Source: an uncultured Thiotrichales bacterium
GTDB lineage: Bacteria; Pseudomonadota; Gammaproteobacteria; CAIRSR01
Length of the DNA stretch: 47,796 bases
Assembly (NCBI GenBank): GCA_903881315.1
Contig: CAIRSR010000053.1
Coordinates: 1-47,796 of the forward strand
Direction of reading: 5' to 3'
The notes under the pieces: generated by a model
Databases searched by the model: none
Seen by the model: the letters and a program-made list of their open reading frames with translations, nothing else
What the model was told of the DNA's origin: nothing
Shown: piece by piece, positions 1-7,314 of the stretch
How positions within the stretch are numbered: the stretch's first letter is position 1
Layout: each line of letters opens with the position of its first letter
Position numbers and translations under genes: made by a program

Positions 1-85
1 GCAGCAGTCGATGTTGCTGTGCCGGGAACGATGACCTTGCTTGTGCCCGTTGCGGCAGCAGCAGCAGTCGATGTTGCTGTGCCGG
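1..85. repeat. 60-bp-period direct repeat, 25-bp identical core
   Basis: The first 25 bases (1-25) recur exactly at 61-85. The copies fall in the same reading frame of the partial tail gene and encode the repeated GTATSTAA segment, so this is probably the start of a coding tandem repeat that continues beyond the left edge. Confidence 0.75.
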
Positions 86-152
86 TGACCGTAACAGCAG
101 ACGGGGCAACCTCAGCCCACGCCGCACCACCCCATTGGTAGCCACCCCACAC
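1..152 (-). CDS. tail-type structural protein, 5' end only (runs off left edge)
   Basis: A GTG start at 150-152 follows an AGGAGG ribosome site (159-164) at 6-nt spacing, and the frame stays open to the window edge, giving about 50 residues. The visible protein begins with Trp/Gly-rich sequence (WGGYQWGG) and continues as Ala/Thr-rich sequence in which GTATSTAA occurs twice, as in the flexible or beta-structured repeats of phage tail and fibre proteins. It directly follows the glycine-rich tail protein on the same strand, so both are probably co-translated tail components. Function is inferred from composition and position only. Confidence 0.7.
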   Translation of the reverse strand, partial: MWGGYQWGGAAWAEVAPSAVTVTGTATSTAAAAATGTSKVIVPGTATSTA

Positions 153-162
153 GGCAGGCCTC

Positions 163-1278
163 CTAGAAGTGGGTGATGATTACAGCGATACCAGCAGCAC
201 CAATACCACCAGCACCTGACACTTGACCTGTGACAGAAGCACCACCACCACCGCCACCACCACCGTAGTTACCGCCAGCAGGTGCGGCGCCCGGTGCACC
301 CGCAATCGAAGCAGGACCACCACCAGCACCCCAGCCGCCTTGCGGTGCACCTGTCGCAGCGGAGAACCCTGCAACACCGGGGCCAACGGAACCGGAGTTG
401 TTGATTGCCCAACCACCACCGGCAGAACCACCAGCAAGCAGCGCATTCGCAGTAGACAAACCACCACCACCACCGCCACCACCAGCAGCACCTGCGCTCC
501 CGGCAGTACCAGCAGCAGCCGAACCGCTAGACCCACCTGAGCCGGAAGAACCAGCGATGTTTCCCCAACCGCCACCACCACCGGAAGCACTGGCAGCAGA
601 CACGCCACCGCCACCAGCAGTGCCACCAGCGGCCATCAGCAAGTTCGCGGTCGTACCGAACTTAGTATGTTGCGAACCGGAACCGCCGTTACCGTTCGTG
701 GCAACAGTTGACACACCCACACCGCCAGCGCTCGTTGTGCCAACAGTGACCGCCTCAGTGGCAGCAAGCAAACTTGCCGGGTAACCCATGTGAGACATGG
801 CACCACCGCCGCCACCACCACCACCGCCGCGGGCAGTAGAAGTAGCGTCGCAACGACCTGAACCGCCACCGCCACCACCACCGACAAGGTAGACGTAAAC
901 CATGGTCGCCCCGGCAGGTTTCGTCCAAGTACCGGAAGAAGTGAAAGTTTGGATTTGCGGTGAGTCATCCGTCATCATCTTCGCGGTGGGACCGGCGAAC
1001 ACAAGCCAACCCACGGCGACAGACCGCGCCGTTGTGGACTCTTGTGCGCGTGTAATTGTGAACGTGTCTGTGGCAACCACTGTCACCCGCGCAATCTCGG
1101 CGGTGGTCGAATATGCGTCCGGTGAAGTTCCGGCAGGGACCATCACAATGTTGAACGGTGCGGCAGGGAACCTTGCGCCTTGGCCTGAGTTCAGAACGAG
1201 CGAAGTTCCGGCTGTCGGTGTTGACGGCGCAGTTAGGACGATCCCTGCCGCGAAGTTCGTTACCGCATCAGTAGCCAT
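163..1278 (-). CDS. glycine-rich tail / minor tail protein
   Basis: This 371-residue protein has two parts. Residues 1 to about 105 form a compact domain with alternating hydrophobic strands (FNIVMVPAG, VTVVATDTFTITRAQ) like N-terminal domains of phage tail appendage proteins. From about 110, starting with FTSSGTWTKPAGA, it becomes extremely glycine-rich (long runs of G with A, S and N). The 'F...GTWTkPaga..v.V...GGGGGG' pattern is typical of glycine-rich C-terminal domains of tail fibre and minor tail proteins, which can form polyglycine-helix bundles. It is followed at 11 bp by another tail-type gene. No clear ribosome site precedes the ATG, so translation may be coupled to the gene ending at 1285. 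The tail role is well supported by family resemblance; receptor binding is only inferred. Confidence 0.8.
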   Translation of the reverse strand: MATDAVTNFAAGIVLTAPSTPTAGTSLVLNSGQGARFPAAPFNIVMVPAGTSPDAYSTTAEIARVTVVATDTFTITRAQESTTARSVAVGWLVFAGPTAKMMTDDSPQIQTFTSSGTWTKPAGATMVYVYLVGGGGGGGSGRCDATSTARGGGGGGGGGAMSHMGYPASLLAATEAVTVGTTSAGGVGVSTVATNGNGGSGSQHTKFGTTANLLMAAGGTAGGGGVSAASASGGGGGWGNIAGSSGSGGSSGSAAAGTAGSAGAAGGGGGGGGLSTANALLAGGSAGGGWAINNSGSVGPGVAGFSAATGAPQGGWGAGGGPASIAGAPGAAPAGGNYGGGGGGGGASVTGQVSGAGGIGAAGIAVIITHF

Positions 1279-1284
1279 CGTGGG

Positions 1285-1713
1285 CTACGACATTGACAAG
1301 GTGATACCGGCAACCGCAATCTGGAAAGTGTTACCGGCTGCAACAGATACCGGGGCACCGGTGAAGTTTCCGAACCACACACGCAACGCAGCACTATCAG
1401 TCAACTCGAACGACTGAATCGACCACGCACCACCAGTACCGTTAGTCCAAGACAATGCGGTCGTAGCGGGGACTGTGATGTTAGAACCAGCCGACGACGC
1501 GGTCACAGCGTTAGCGAGCGCCGTTCCGCCAGCGGTGTAGCCGGTTCCGGTGATCTCAGTACCCGACGCGCTAGCGCTGCTGGCTGTGGAGGTGAGTTTC
1601 ACCTTCATGGCGGAAGCACCAAGAGCGGTCCAAGTGCCGGGGATACCTGCCGCACCTGTTGGGCTGATCGTGTTCATAATCTTGCTGACCATTGCTTGGT
1701 CGATAGCGGCCAT
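1285..1713 (-). CDS. small tail/head structural protein, paralog A
   Basis: A 142-residue Ala/Ser/Thr/Gly-rich protein without charged clusters. The C-terminal half carries strand-like segments (IQSFELTDSAALRVWFGNF, FQIAVAGITLSMS). Length and layout match the gene at 1948-2376: a short N-terminal helix (DQAMVSKIMNTI / SATGRIADEIIKTL), a central strand (MKVKLTST / PILIRLMAT), a GTxIT/TxY turn, and a closing hydrophobic strand of type G..L.FS.G.. The two are probably diverged duplicates of a small virion protein. Its start overlaps the previous stop as TGATG, indicating coupled translation. Small proteins of this composition are common between capsid and tail genes in actinophages, but I cannot assign an exact role. 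Confidence 0.7.
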   Translation of the reverse strand: MAAIDQAMVSKIMNTISPTGAAGIPGTWTALGASAMKVKLTSTASSASASGTEITGTGYTAGGTALANAVTASSAGSNITVPATTALSWTNGTGGAWSIQSFELTDSAALRVWFGNFTGAPVSVAAGNTFQIAVAGITLSMS

Positions 1714-1877
1714 CAGATTTCATCCTTCATCTCGGAAACTTGCTCCAACATTTCGGCAGTCATTTCGGCCACAGATACAGGGCCGGATGAGACGATGTTA
1801 CCGTCTGCGTCGATAACCTGCCACCCAATGACTTGCTCATCAACTAGTGCGCTCATAACTGCTCCCTCAACAATCAC
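1713..1877 (-). CDS. small hypothetical protein
   Basis: I chose a GTG start at 1875-1877 because AAGGAGG lies 5 nt upstream. An ATG at 1854-1856, preceded by GGGAG, would give a product shorter by seven residues. An upstream in-frame ATG begins inside a perfect hairpin and is unlikely. The roughly 54-residue product contains a strand-rich stretch (VIGWQVIDADGNIVSSGPV) and an acidic helix with SVAEMTAEMLEQVSEMKDE. No family is recognised. It sits between two paralogous structural genes and overlaps the downstream one, so a virion or assembly role is plausible. Confidence 0.6.
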   Translation of the reverse strand: MIVEGAVMSALVDEQVIGWQVIDADGNIVSSGPVSVAEMTAEMLEQVSEMKDEI

Positions 1878-1894
1878 GGCAACCTCCTTGTATA

Positions 1895-1940
1895 AGAGTT
1901 GGGGCAGCAAGTCGCCCTCACGACCGACTGCCCCAACTCT
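1895..1940 (-). other. intercistronic hairpin, 13-bp perfect stem
   Basis: Arms at 1895-1907 and 1928-1940 are exact reverse complements (13 bp, G/C-rich core) around a 20-nt loop. The hairpin lies just after the gene at 1948-2376 and before the ribosome site of the next gene. On the transcribed strand it is followed by TTATAC rather than a U tract, so it is not a textbook intrinsic terminator. RNA processing, attenuation or mRNA 3'-end stabilisation are possible. Confidence 0.8.
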
Positions 1941-1947
1941 AGAACGA

Positions 1948-2376
1948 TCAGGTTAGCGCGGAAGTGATCGCGCCAGACGAGAACGTCAGCGTGTCACCTA
2001 GCACCGTTGTCTTGCTTGTGATCGTTCCCAATTCCATGCGCTTCTTTGTCGCGGTGCTATCCCACAACTCGATACCAACCGTGGTAGCGGCTGGCATGTT
2101 TGTTTGTGATACCGCAGCATTGGTCGCCTGAGAACCTGTACCAGAAGAAACAGCAGCCCAGTTCGCTCCGATGCTAATACCAGAGGCGTTTACGTAAGAG
2201 CCACCATCTGTAATCGCTGTTCCATCCGTTGTTGCCGAACCATTCGTAGCCATAAGGCGAATCAGGATCGGGTAGGTGAGGGTTAGCGTTCCCAAGGTCA
2301 ATGTTGCCGATGTTGGGTGCAACGTCTTGATAATTTCGTCTGCAATACGACCAGTGGCAGAGTTAGAGATTGTCAT
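1948..2376 (-). CDS. small tail/head structural protein, paralog B
   Basis: A 142-residue neutral protein rich in Thr/Ser/Ala, with an N-terminal helix (SNSATGRIADEIIKTL), a TLTYPILIRLMATNGS strand and a C-terminal segment VGIELWDSTATKKRMELG followed by TLTFSSGAITSALT. Equal length and the same order of elements make it a likely paralog of the protein at 1285-1713. This fold pattern is frequent in small virion proteins encoded after the major capsid gene. The stop lies about 70 bp ahead of the next start, with a strong hairpin in between. Function beyond 'virion protein' is not assigned. Confidence 0.7.
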   Translation of the reverse strand: MTISNSATGRIADEIIKTLHPTSATLTLGTLTLTYPILIRLMATNGSATTDGTAITDGGSYVNASGISIGANWAAVSSGTGSQATNAAVSQTNMPAATTVGIELWDSTATKKRMELGTITSKTTVLGDTLTFSSGAITSALT

Positions 2377-2380
2377 TTTG

Positions 2381-2812
2381 TTACGCCCCCTCAGCGGCAG
2401 TAGTTGCTATGATTGCTGCGTTCTTGGCTTCTTGCAACGCAATAAATTGATCCTGCACAGGCTCAGTCACAATCTTCGTGAGAATTTCCTGTTGTGTCAT
2501 ACCGTTTGGGATCAAATCACAAGAGCCGTCAGGACAACCAACATTCGTGCAGCAGTCCATATGGCGGAGTTGCAGTTCTGTATCCGCGATGTCGGCAGAA
2601 ATGCTTGCCTTCTCGTCATCAGTTAGATCGGGGTTAGCGATAACTGATTTGATCTGAGCAACATTCACCGGAACCGTACCGGGGGTATAACCAACTTGAT
2701 GACGAGGCCCACGGTCAACTACCCCGCAAACATCACAAATTCTGTTTGGGTGATTGTCGATACTAGGTGTTGCCACCGTAGCGACAGGTACGCCGGGATC
2801 GACTGTCATCAT
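2381..2812 (-). CDS. hypothetical protein with Cys clusters
   Basis: This 143-residue protein has an N-terminal CDVCG pair (residues about 27-31) and a later cluster HMDCCTNVGCPDGSC (about 84-98). The spacing suggests one or two structural metal sites. The middle contains an acidic helix (NPDLTDDEKASISADIADTE), and the C-terminus is an amphipathic helix rich in Ala. The start ATGATG overlaps the stop of the preceding gene. It lies in the head-to-tail transition region, so a connector or virion role is possible, but no family was recognised. Confidence 0.6.
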   Translation of the reverse strand: MMTVDPGVPVATVATPSIDNHPNRICDVCGVVDRGPRHQVGYTPGTVPVNVAQIKSVIANPDLTDDEKASISADIADTELQLRHMDCCTNVGCPDGSCDLIPNGMTQQEILTKIVTEPVQDQFIALQEAKNAAIIATTAAEGA

Positions 2813-3258
2813 GCACCTGCATTCTTGAAGTGTTCAAATGTGGGAGAAATACCGGAACTAGCAACCTCAACCCGAATTGTGTCCTGCAAGAAAGAACTTA
2901 GCGAGTGGAAAGTTGCCGTGTCAGCATCATTCAAAGTTGCTTCAAAATCCTCGAAAGAAGGAACCGCTACAACAGCAGCAACCTCAACTGGTGCCTCTAC
3001 TGGTACGTCAACCGGGTTGCTGTCATCCGTCGCTTCCGCAACGGAAGTTTGATCTGGTGCGTCAGGGTTGCCGCTAGTTGCCTCGTTTGGGGCGATTTCA
3101 GGGGCTACAGGAGCGTCTACTACTGGCGGAGCGTCCGGTGTAGGCACAGGGTCTACTGGCGCGTCTACAACGGCAGGAATTGAGTCTGCAATGGGAGTAG
3201 CGTCTGGCGCTGACGGAACCGCAGCGGGATCAGACGGTACGCTCGGTGATTCCGTCAT
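2809..3258 (-). CDS. Pro/Ala/Asp-rich low-complexity protein
   Basis: Of 149 residues, about the first 100 are Pro, Ala, Val and Asp repeats (DAPVDPVPTPDAPPVVDAP and variants) that should be disordered. The last 45 or so (VPSFEDFEATLNDADTATFHS onwards) look folded and helical. The ATG has AAGGAG at 7-nt spacing, and the gene overlaps the previous one by 29 bp. Disordered acidic linkers with a small C-terminal helical domain occur among assembly and virion proteins, but no specific function can be assigned. Confidence 0.6.
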   Translation of the reverse strand: MTESPSVPSDPAAVPSAPDATPIADSIPAVVDAPVDPVPTPDAPPVVDAPVAPEIAPNEATSGNPDAPDQTSVAEATDDSNPVDVPVEAPVEVAAVVAVPSFEDFEATLNDADTATFHSLSSFLQDTIRVEVASSGISPTFEHFKNAGA

Positions 3259-3586
3259 TTGCCTTCTCCTTCGTCTTGGGTCGAATTACACGCTTTTTTG
3301 TGGCAACTGCTACACCGCCACCATCTTCGGGGTCAGAATCCTCGTCTGCCACAGAAACATCAGTGACAGTTTGGATCGAGGCCAGCGCGTCGGATCGCTC
3401 CTTACGCCAAACCTCAATCGCGGAGTCATCTACCCACACAACTTCTAACACGCCTGAGCGGATTAGATGCTGCTGAGAATTTTCTGAATACTCCAACGCC
3501 TCCGGCACGAAGTCCCCAAATTGGCGGACATCAACCGGCGTGACTTTGAGAGTTCGCAATGCTCGGTATGACTTCACCGTTGCCAT
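3230..3586 (-). CDS. hypothetical protein after major capsid gene
   Basis: A 118-residue protein. Residues 1-75 (YRALRTLKVTPVDVRQFGD, LIRSGVLEVVWVDDSAIEVW) look like a compact alpha/beta domain, followed by an acidic stretch (DEDSDPEDGGG) and a basic tail (TKKRVIRPKTKEKAND). It is the first gene after the major capsid protein, the usual place for head-tail connector or completion proteins, but I see no diagnostic motif. Its basic tail resembles those on several replication proteins of this phage. GAGGT lies upstream of the ATG. Confidence 0.6.
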   Translation of the reverse strand: MATVKSYRALRTLKVTPVDVRQFGDFVPEALEYSENSQQHLIRSGVLEVVWVDDSAIEVWRKERSDALASIQTVTDVSVADEDSDPEDGGGVAVATKKRVIRPKTKEKANDGITERTV

Positions 3587-3631
3587 TTCGACTACCTCAA
3601 CTCTCTCTATGCCTGTGTCAGTTCAGACTTG

Positions 3632-4624
3632 TCAGGAAACCGCTGTGGCGAAGAACATACCCAATTCACCAGCGGTTACCTTGAAGGCAAACGCGGCTTC
3701 AATCTCGATGCGGTCGCAAGCGATGTTTTCCATGCGGTACTTCTTGACACGACCACCCCACGCAGAGGCACCGGCATAGCCAGTCCATGCGAAGCAGTAG
3801 CCAGCCGAAGGAGTGGTCCGCGACGGGTTTGGCGCTGCGTAGCCCATGAGCATCGACTTACCGGCAAGCCAGTTAGTCGTAGGAGACATATCAGCGGTCA
3901 TTTCGTCGTCATCGTTGCTTGACTCAACACCGTAGGACACGTACACGTTGGGTATGTCGATTGCCTTCCCGACCAGTTGCTCAGTCAAGAAACCAGTCTG
4001 CGTGTACTTGATGCGGTCAATGATTTCCGCGTGGTCAAGCAGAGCGGCCCAAACTTCTGATCCCATGAGGACGAAGTTGGGCTTCATGCCAGTCCGCTTA
4101 CGGAATCGCAGGACCGCCTTCCGGAACGTCTCAATGGGAGTCGATCCAGAAAGGTCGAACTGCTTGAAGTTGGTGCCAGACGTACCAGCGGTGTCACCAG
4201 TAACCGTCTCTGACCACGGAGTCGCAACGAAGTAGTTGCTTAGGAACTCCTTTTCACGGCGCAGGAGAACCTGCTCAGTGACGAGTTCCGTGCCGCTACG
4301 GTCCAACTCAAAGTACGAGTCAGCGTTTGCGCGAAGTTGATCTTCAACGTCGTGGTGCAGACCCCAAACCTCACAAGCGTAGGTGTCGCGTGAGAAGGCC
4401 CACTCAACACCGGGAGTCTCAGTACCGGGCGCACGCTTTGCAGCGCGAGTCTGCAAGAACGAGCGGCGTCCGAATTTGTAGTAGTAGTCAGTTGCGAAAT
4501 CGCTCTTGACCACTGGGAAAATCTTGTCCGCTACGAAGTTCTCTGCGCTCTGCTGTGCGTAGGAAATCGCAACGGTGGTTAGTTCACGGTTTACGTGAAC
4601 ATCGCCGGGGAGAATGTTAGGCAT
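3632..4624 (-). CDS. major capsid protein
   Basis: The 330-residue protein has features of HK97-fold coat proteins of the gpE-like type: an N-terminal arm, SYAQQSAENFVADKIFPVV, a mid-domain with PIETFRKAVLRFRKRTG followed by PNFVLMGSEVWAALLDH, and a C-terminal segment in which AFAFKVTAGELGMFF follows a YRMENIACDRIEIE strand. Phage coat proteins of this group share 'P..vs..fa.DY....rRs...RA....G' near the N-terminus (here FATDYYYKFGRRSFLQTRA). Length suits a coat protein with a separate scaffold and protease. It follows the decoration protein gene and has a good ribosome site (GAGAGGA). Its first 11 residues (MPNILPGDVHV) are nearly repeated at the start of the topoisomerase-fusion protein (8287-11427). 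Confidence 0.88.
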   Translation of the reverse strand: MPNILPGDVHVNRELTTVAISYAQQSAENFVADKIFPVVKSDFATDYYYKFGRRSFLQTRAAKRAPGTETPGVEWAFSRDTYACEVWGLHHDVEDQLRANADSYFELDRSGTELVTEQVLLRREKEFLSNYFVATPWSETVTGDTAGTSGTNFKQFDLSGSTPIETFRKAVLRFRKRTGMKPNFVLMGSEVWAALLDHAEIIDRIKYTQTGFLTEQLVGKAIDIPNVYVSYGVESSNDDDEMTADMSPTTNWLAGKSMLMGYAAPNPSRTTPSAGYCFAWTGYAGASAWGGRVKKYRMENIACDRIEIEAAFAFKVTAGELGMFFATAVS

Positions 4625-4652
4625 GTTCTATTCCTCTCTTGTTTCCCGTTGC

Positions 4653-5267
4653 TTACAGTGCGCCGAGAGGCCGAAGCAGGACTGAGACGTTTACGCCAGC
4701 CCCACTAGCAGCGGTTTCAGCAATTCCGACCACACGCTGCGCTCGGATAACCTTGGTAGCCGTTGCAGGAGTTGCAACGTCTTCTGTCTTGCCATTGGCG
4801 TTGCTGATCGTGAAGGCGTTGGTGCTAACAGACTGGACAACGAAGGTTCCGTTGTTACCAGCAGTAGTAGCCGACGCAATCGTCACAACGTCACCAGCAG
4901 CAAAGCCGTGAGCGGTAACGCAAACGGTGACAACACCAGTGGTAAGCGAGAACGACCCTGAGGTCAAAACATTCTTCGCGATAACCACGTTTACGGTGAC
5001 GTTCGTTGCCTTACCAGAAGCGTCGATGTAAAGGATATCGCCAGCGGTAATCGCTACCGCAGCAATCGCTTTTACAACACCAGTGATAGCAACGGTGCCT
5101 GCCTGACCAAGCAAGGGCTTGTTCTGCAAGACGCCAATAGCGGTATCCATCGCTGCCGTGCAGGGAACGATGGTTGCTCCACTCATCTTGACGAAGAGGT
5201 ACTGGTTGCTCGAAAGATCAACACCAGCAACGTAAGAGCGGTTAAAACCTACAATGCTAATTGCCAT
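4653..5267 (-). CDS. DUF2190-like capsid decoration protein with inserted domain
   Basis: The N-terminal half (AGVDLSSNQYLFVKMSGATI, AIGVLQNKP, GVVKAIAAVAITAGDILYID) and the last 30 residues (RVVGIAETAASGAGVNVSVLL) match the pattern of DUF2190-type capsid-stabilising proteins, which bind outer capsid vertices. Residues about 100-165 are an insertion: LTTGVVTVCVTAHGFAAGDVV..., with FVVQSVSTNAFTISNANG. This 'aHGF..GD.V.I.....NGTF.V.SV....FTI' signature is the small beta-barrel found in many phage tail proteins and distantly resembles FCCH-type domains. The gene sits between scaffold and major capsid, as expected. The insertion may be an extra surface-exposed domain on the capsid. AAGGAGTG precedes the ATG. 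Confidence 0.8.
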   Translation of the reverse strand: MAISIVGFNRSYVAGVDLSSNQYLFVKMSGATIVPCTAAMDTAIGVLQNKPLLGQAGTVAITGVVKAIAAVAITAGDILYIDASGKATNVTVNVVIAKNVLTSGSFSLTTGVVTVCVTAHGFAAGDVVTIASATTAGNNGTFVVQSVSTNAFTISNANGKTEDVATPATATKVIRAQRVVGIAETAASGAGVNVSVLLRPLGAL

Positions 5268-5285
5268 GATTATTCACTCCTTCCG

Positions 5286-6608
5286 TTACTTGGTTGAGCC
5301 GTCGTAGGACTTTGGGTTCAAAGCCATTAGTGCAACCTGCGCTTGCTCGATGGTCGGGTACTGACCCTTCTCAACGAGTTCACGGGCCTCAGATTCGCGC
5401 TTCTCAATGTCGCTTGTTGATTCGCCACCACCGGGCTTGCCCCACGACTTTGTGATGTCAGCAGACTTAGCAGCAGCGTTAGCGCCTTCCAGCGACTTCA
5501 CTAGAGCCTCGTAGCCAGCCGGGTCAGCGGTGTGCAGAGCGCGAAGGGACTTGGCAAGTTCAACCTTATCGCCGGGAACTGCGTCAAACTTCTCAGCGAC
5601 ATCGTTCCACTTAGCAACCAAGGCGTTCTCGTTCGTCTTCTGCGCCTGCTTTACAATCTCGGTGACCTCAGGGGATAGACCCTTGAAAATGTCAACCTTT
5701 TCTACTCCTGCTGCTTTCTCCAAGGTGTCAACGTACCCGGCGACATCAGCCGGGAGGTCAAGACCATCGAGGGCAGCGGGGCGGGTGATTTCTGGCATGT
5801 TCCCACCTTCCGATGCGGACTTGATGATTTCGGTGATCTGTTGCCGGACCACCCCGGCCTTCTTAGAGATTTCTCTGTCGCCAGTGAAACCCTTACCAAC
5901 CCAACTAGAGAACGAATCATCAATGGCGGCGTTGAAGTCCGTCATTAGTTCTTCATACTCGCCGGATGTGGACTTTGTTACTCCACTGTCAAACATCTTG
6001 GCGATGTTTGTAGCAAGGTCAGCAGCGAGAGACAGAGCCTCTACTGCGATTGTTCCCTGCTCGCTGGGGGTAAGTGATTTGGCAACAGTTGGTTCAGTCT
6101 TGGAATTAAAGTCTGCGCCTGTGTTGTCGTCGTCTTCGTCGTTGTTTATGTCAGACTCGTCCGACTCGTCATCATCATCGTCGGTTTCTTCATCCAACGA
6201 GTCAGCAATGGCCTGTAATTCCTCTTCCGTCAAGTCAGTGTCACCAGACTGATCGGAGTCGGTTTCGTCAACCTCGCTAATCTCTTTGCGAACAATGACA
6301 ATAGACTTCTTGATATGCGAACTACCGCAATCGGGGCAGGAAGCCTCATTAGGGGCGATATCGTTTCCGCAATCGCCACAAGTCAAACCGCCCTTACGCT
6401 TTTCAATTACCTCAGTCGCCATTAGGCGGCGCTCCTTTCTAATGGGGCGTTCTTTACCCGAAGATAGGCTAGAATCCGCCGAATTTCTCGTTCCGGCCGG
6501 TGTGTCGCGCTTGAAAAGGGCAACATGGGAGTCCTGATTAGCCCCACCGTCAACTAATGAAACCTCGTCGTAGCGCATTCCACTAAGGCGATTTTTGGCT
6601 ACTGACAT
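5286..6608 (-). CDS. capsid scaffolding protein with zinc ribbon; possible nested shorter form
   Basis: The 440-residue acidic protein starts with RLSGMRYDEVSLVDGGANQD, a segment like the tail end of XkdF-type proteases, followed by a zinc ribbon CGDC...CPDC (about 77-93), a long Asp/Glu/Ser-rich disordered region, and a helical C-terminal half. Placement between protease and decoration/capsid genes, high charge and helicity point to a scaffold, which guides coat assembly and is then removed. An internal ATG at 6420-6422 (MATEVIEKRKGG) has its own AAAGGAG ribosome site about 9 nt upstream and would give a 378-residue nested product starting just before the zinc ribbon, as with lambda-type nested scaffolds. 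The full-length start at 6608 also has GGAGGT. Confidence 0.75.
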   Translation of the reverse strand: MSVAKNRLSGMRYDEVSLVDGGANQDSHVALFKRDTPAGTRNSADSSLSSGKERPIRKERRLMATEVIEKRKGGLTCGDCGNDIAPNEASCPDCGSSHIKKSIVIVRKEISEVDETDSDQSGDTDLTEEELQAIADSLDEETDDDDDESDESDINNDEDDDNTGADFNSKTEPTVAKSLTPSEQGTIAVEALSLAADLATNIAKMFDSGVTKSTSGEYEELMTDFNAAIDDSFSSWVGKGFTGDREISKKAGVVRQQITEIIKSASEGGNMPEITRPAALDGLDLPADVAGYVDTLEKAAGVEKVDIFKGLSPEVTEIVKQAQKTNENALVAKWNDVAEKFDAVPGDKVELAKSLRALHTADPAGYEALVKSLEGANAAAKSADITKSWGKPGGGESTSDIEKRESEARELVEKGQYPTIEQAQVALMALNPKSYDGSTK

Positions 6609-6609
6609 A

Positions 6610-7314
6610 TCAAACCTCCATTACCGGAGTGCGGATTCCGCGACCGTGGACGCTAAACATTGGGTATTTGCCCGACTTTACGCCTGACCAAACATTTTTG
6701 TCACGAACCTTCCACCCGGTCCACCAGCCCATAGGCAGAGCGTCAGGCGCGAGGCCCATAGCGGATAGTTTCTCAGGAGTAGAGACAAACGACTCTACAA
6801 GGGTGCTAACTCCCTTGCGAACGTGCATTTCGCCGCCGTCTCTTGAATGTAGAACGAAGTCATATGCGGACTTCTCGATTTCCGCAGGGTCATCGAGTAT
6901 GTCTCCCTGCCGGTCTATCACAACCTCGCCATTTTTGCGAATACCTACTGAGGCCCAGCCAAACACTAATTGCTGGTCCTCGTCCTTTTTACTAATCTCC
7001 CCGCGTAATTCGAATTCAATTTCATCATAGGACTTGTTGATGTTCCAGCCTTGGGGCAGTTGATCCATAGCCCGTAGGTCTAGTGCGCGTTGAATGATGT
7101 GGGCACGGGCTGCGGCCTTGTTCCTAGCACGACCCCAATCGCTGATAGCGTTTTTTAGATCGCCCGTGTTTTCGATTGGGAAAGAACCATCTGCCATCGC
7201 AATGTTCTTGGCCGCAAGACGATCACGCATCTGTGGGGTGAACTCGCGCTTGCCAATGCTGCCAAGGTCGGCTGTCAAGGCGAAGAATTCCTCATCGCTG
7301 ATGTCTAGTTTCAT
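6610..7314 (-). CDS. XkdF-type putative capsid maturation protease
   Basis: Residues about 105-230 match the XkdF family of putative phage serine proteases: QQLVFGWASVGIRKNGEVV, VIDRQGDILD, SAYDFVLHSRDGGEMH, GVSTLVESFVSTPEK, MGWWTGWKV and VWSGVKSGKYPMFSVHGRG. The S of LVES and the H of GEMH are catalytic candidates by family analogy. An N-terminal helical region of about 100 residues (GDLKNAISDWGRARNK) precedes the domain and resembles a segment found on head genes of many actinophages. The gene ends 2 bp before the scaffold gene and overlaps the upstream gene by one base, consistent with protease-scaffold coupling. The expected role is cleavage of scaffold and coat during head maturation. 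Confidence 0.85.
   Translation of the reverse strand: MKLDISDEEFFALTADLGSIGKREFTPQMRDRLAAKNIAMADGSFPIENTGDLKNAISDWGRARNKAAARAHIIQRALDLRAMDQLPQGWNINKSYDEIEFELRGEISKKDEDQQLVFGWASVGIRKNGEVVIDRQGDILDDPAEIEKSAYDFVLHSRDGGEMHVRKGVSTLVESFVSTPEKLSAMGLAPDALPMGWWTGWKVRDKNVWSGVKSGKYPMFSVHGRGIRTPVMEV

Noticed and set aside
180-968. Long open frames on both strands opposite or within the glycine-rich tail gene
   Set aside because: They are shadows caused by the GGN codon runs; they lack ribosome sites and have extreme composition (Pro/Thr/Val runs).
1895-1940. Classical rho-independent terminator
   Set aside because: The 13-bp stem is strong, but neither strand shows a following U tract, and a ribosome site follows at once, so I list it as a hairpin only.
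5530-6252. 240-codon plus-strand open frame opposite the scaffold gene
   Set aside because: It mirrors the Asp/Glu/Ser-rich region as Ser/Leu runs; the minus-strand scaffold has zinc ribbon, ribosome site and correct gene order.
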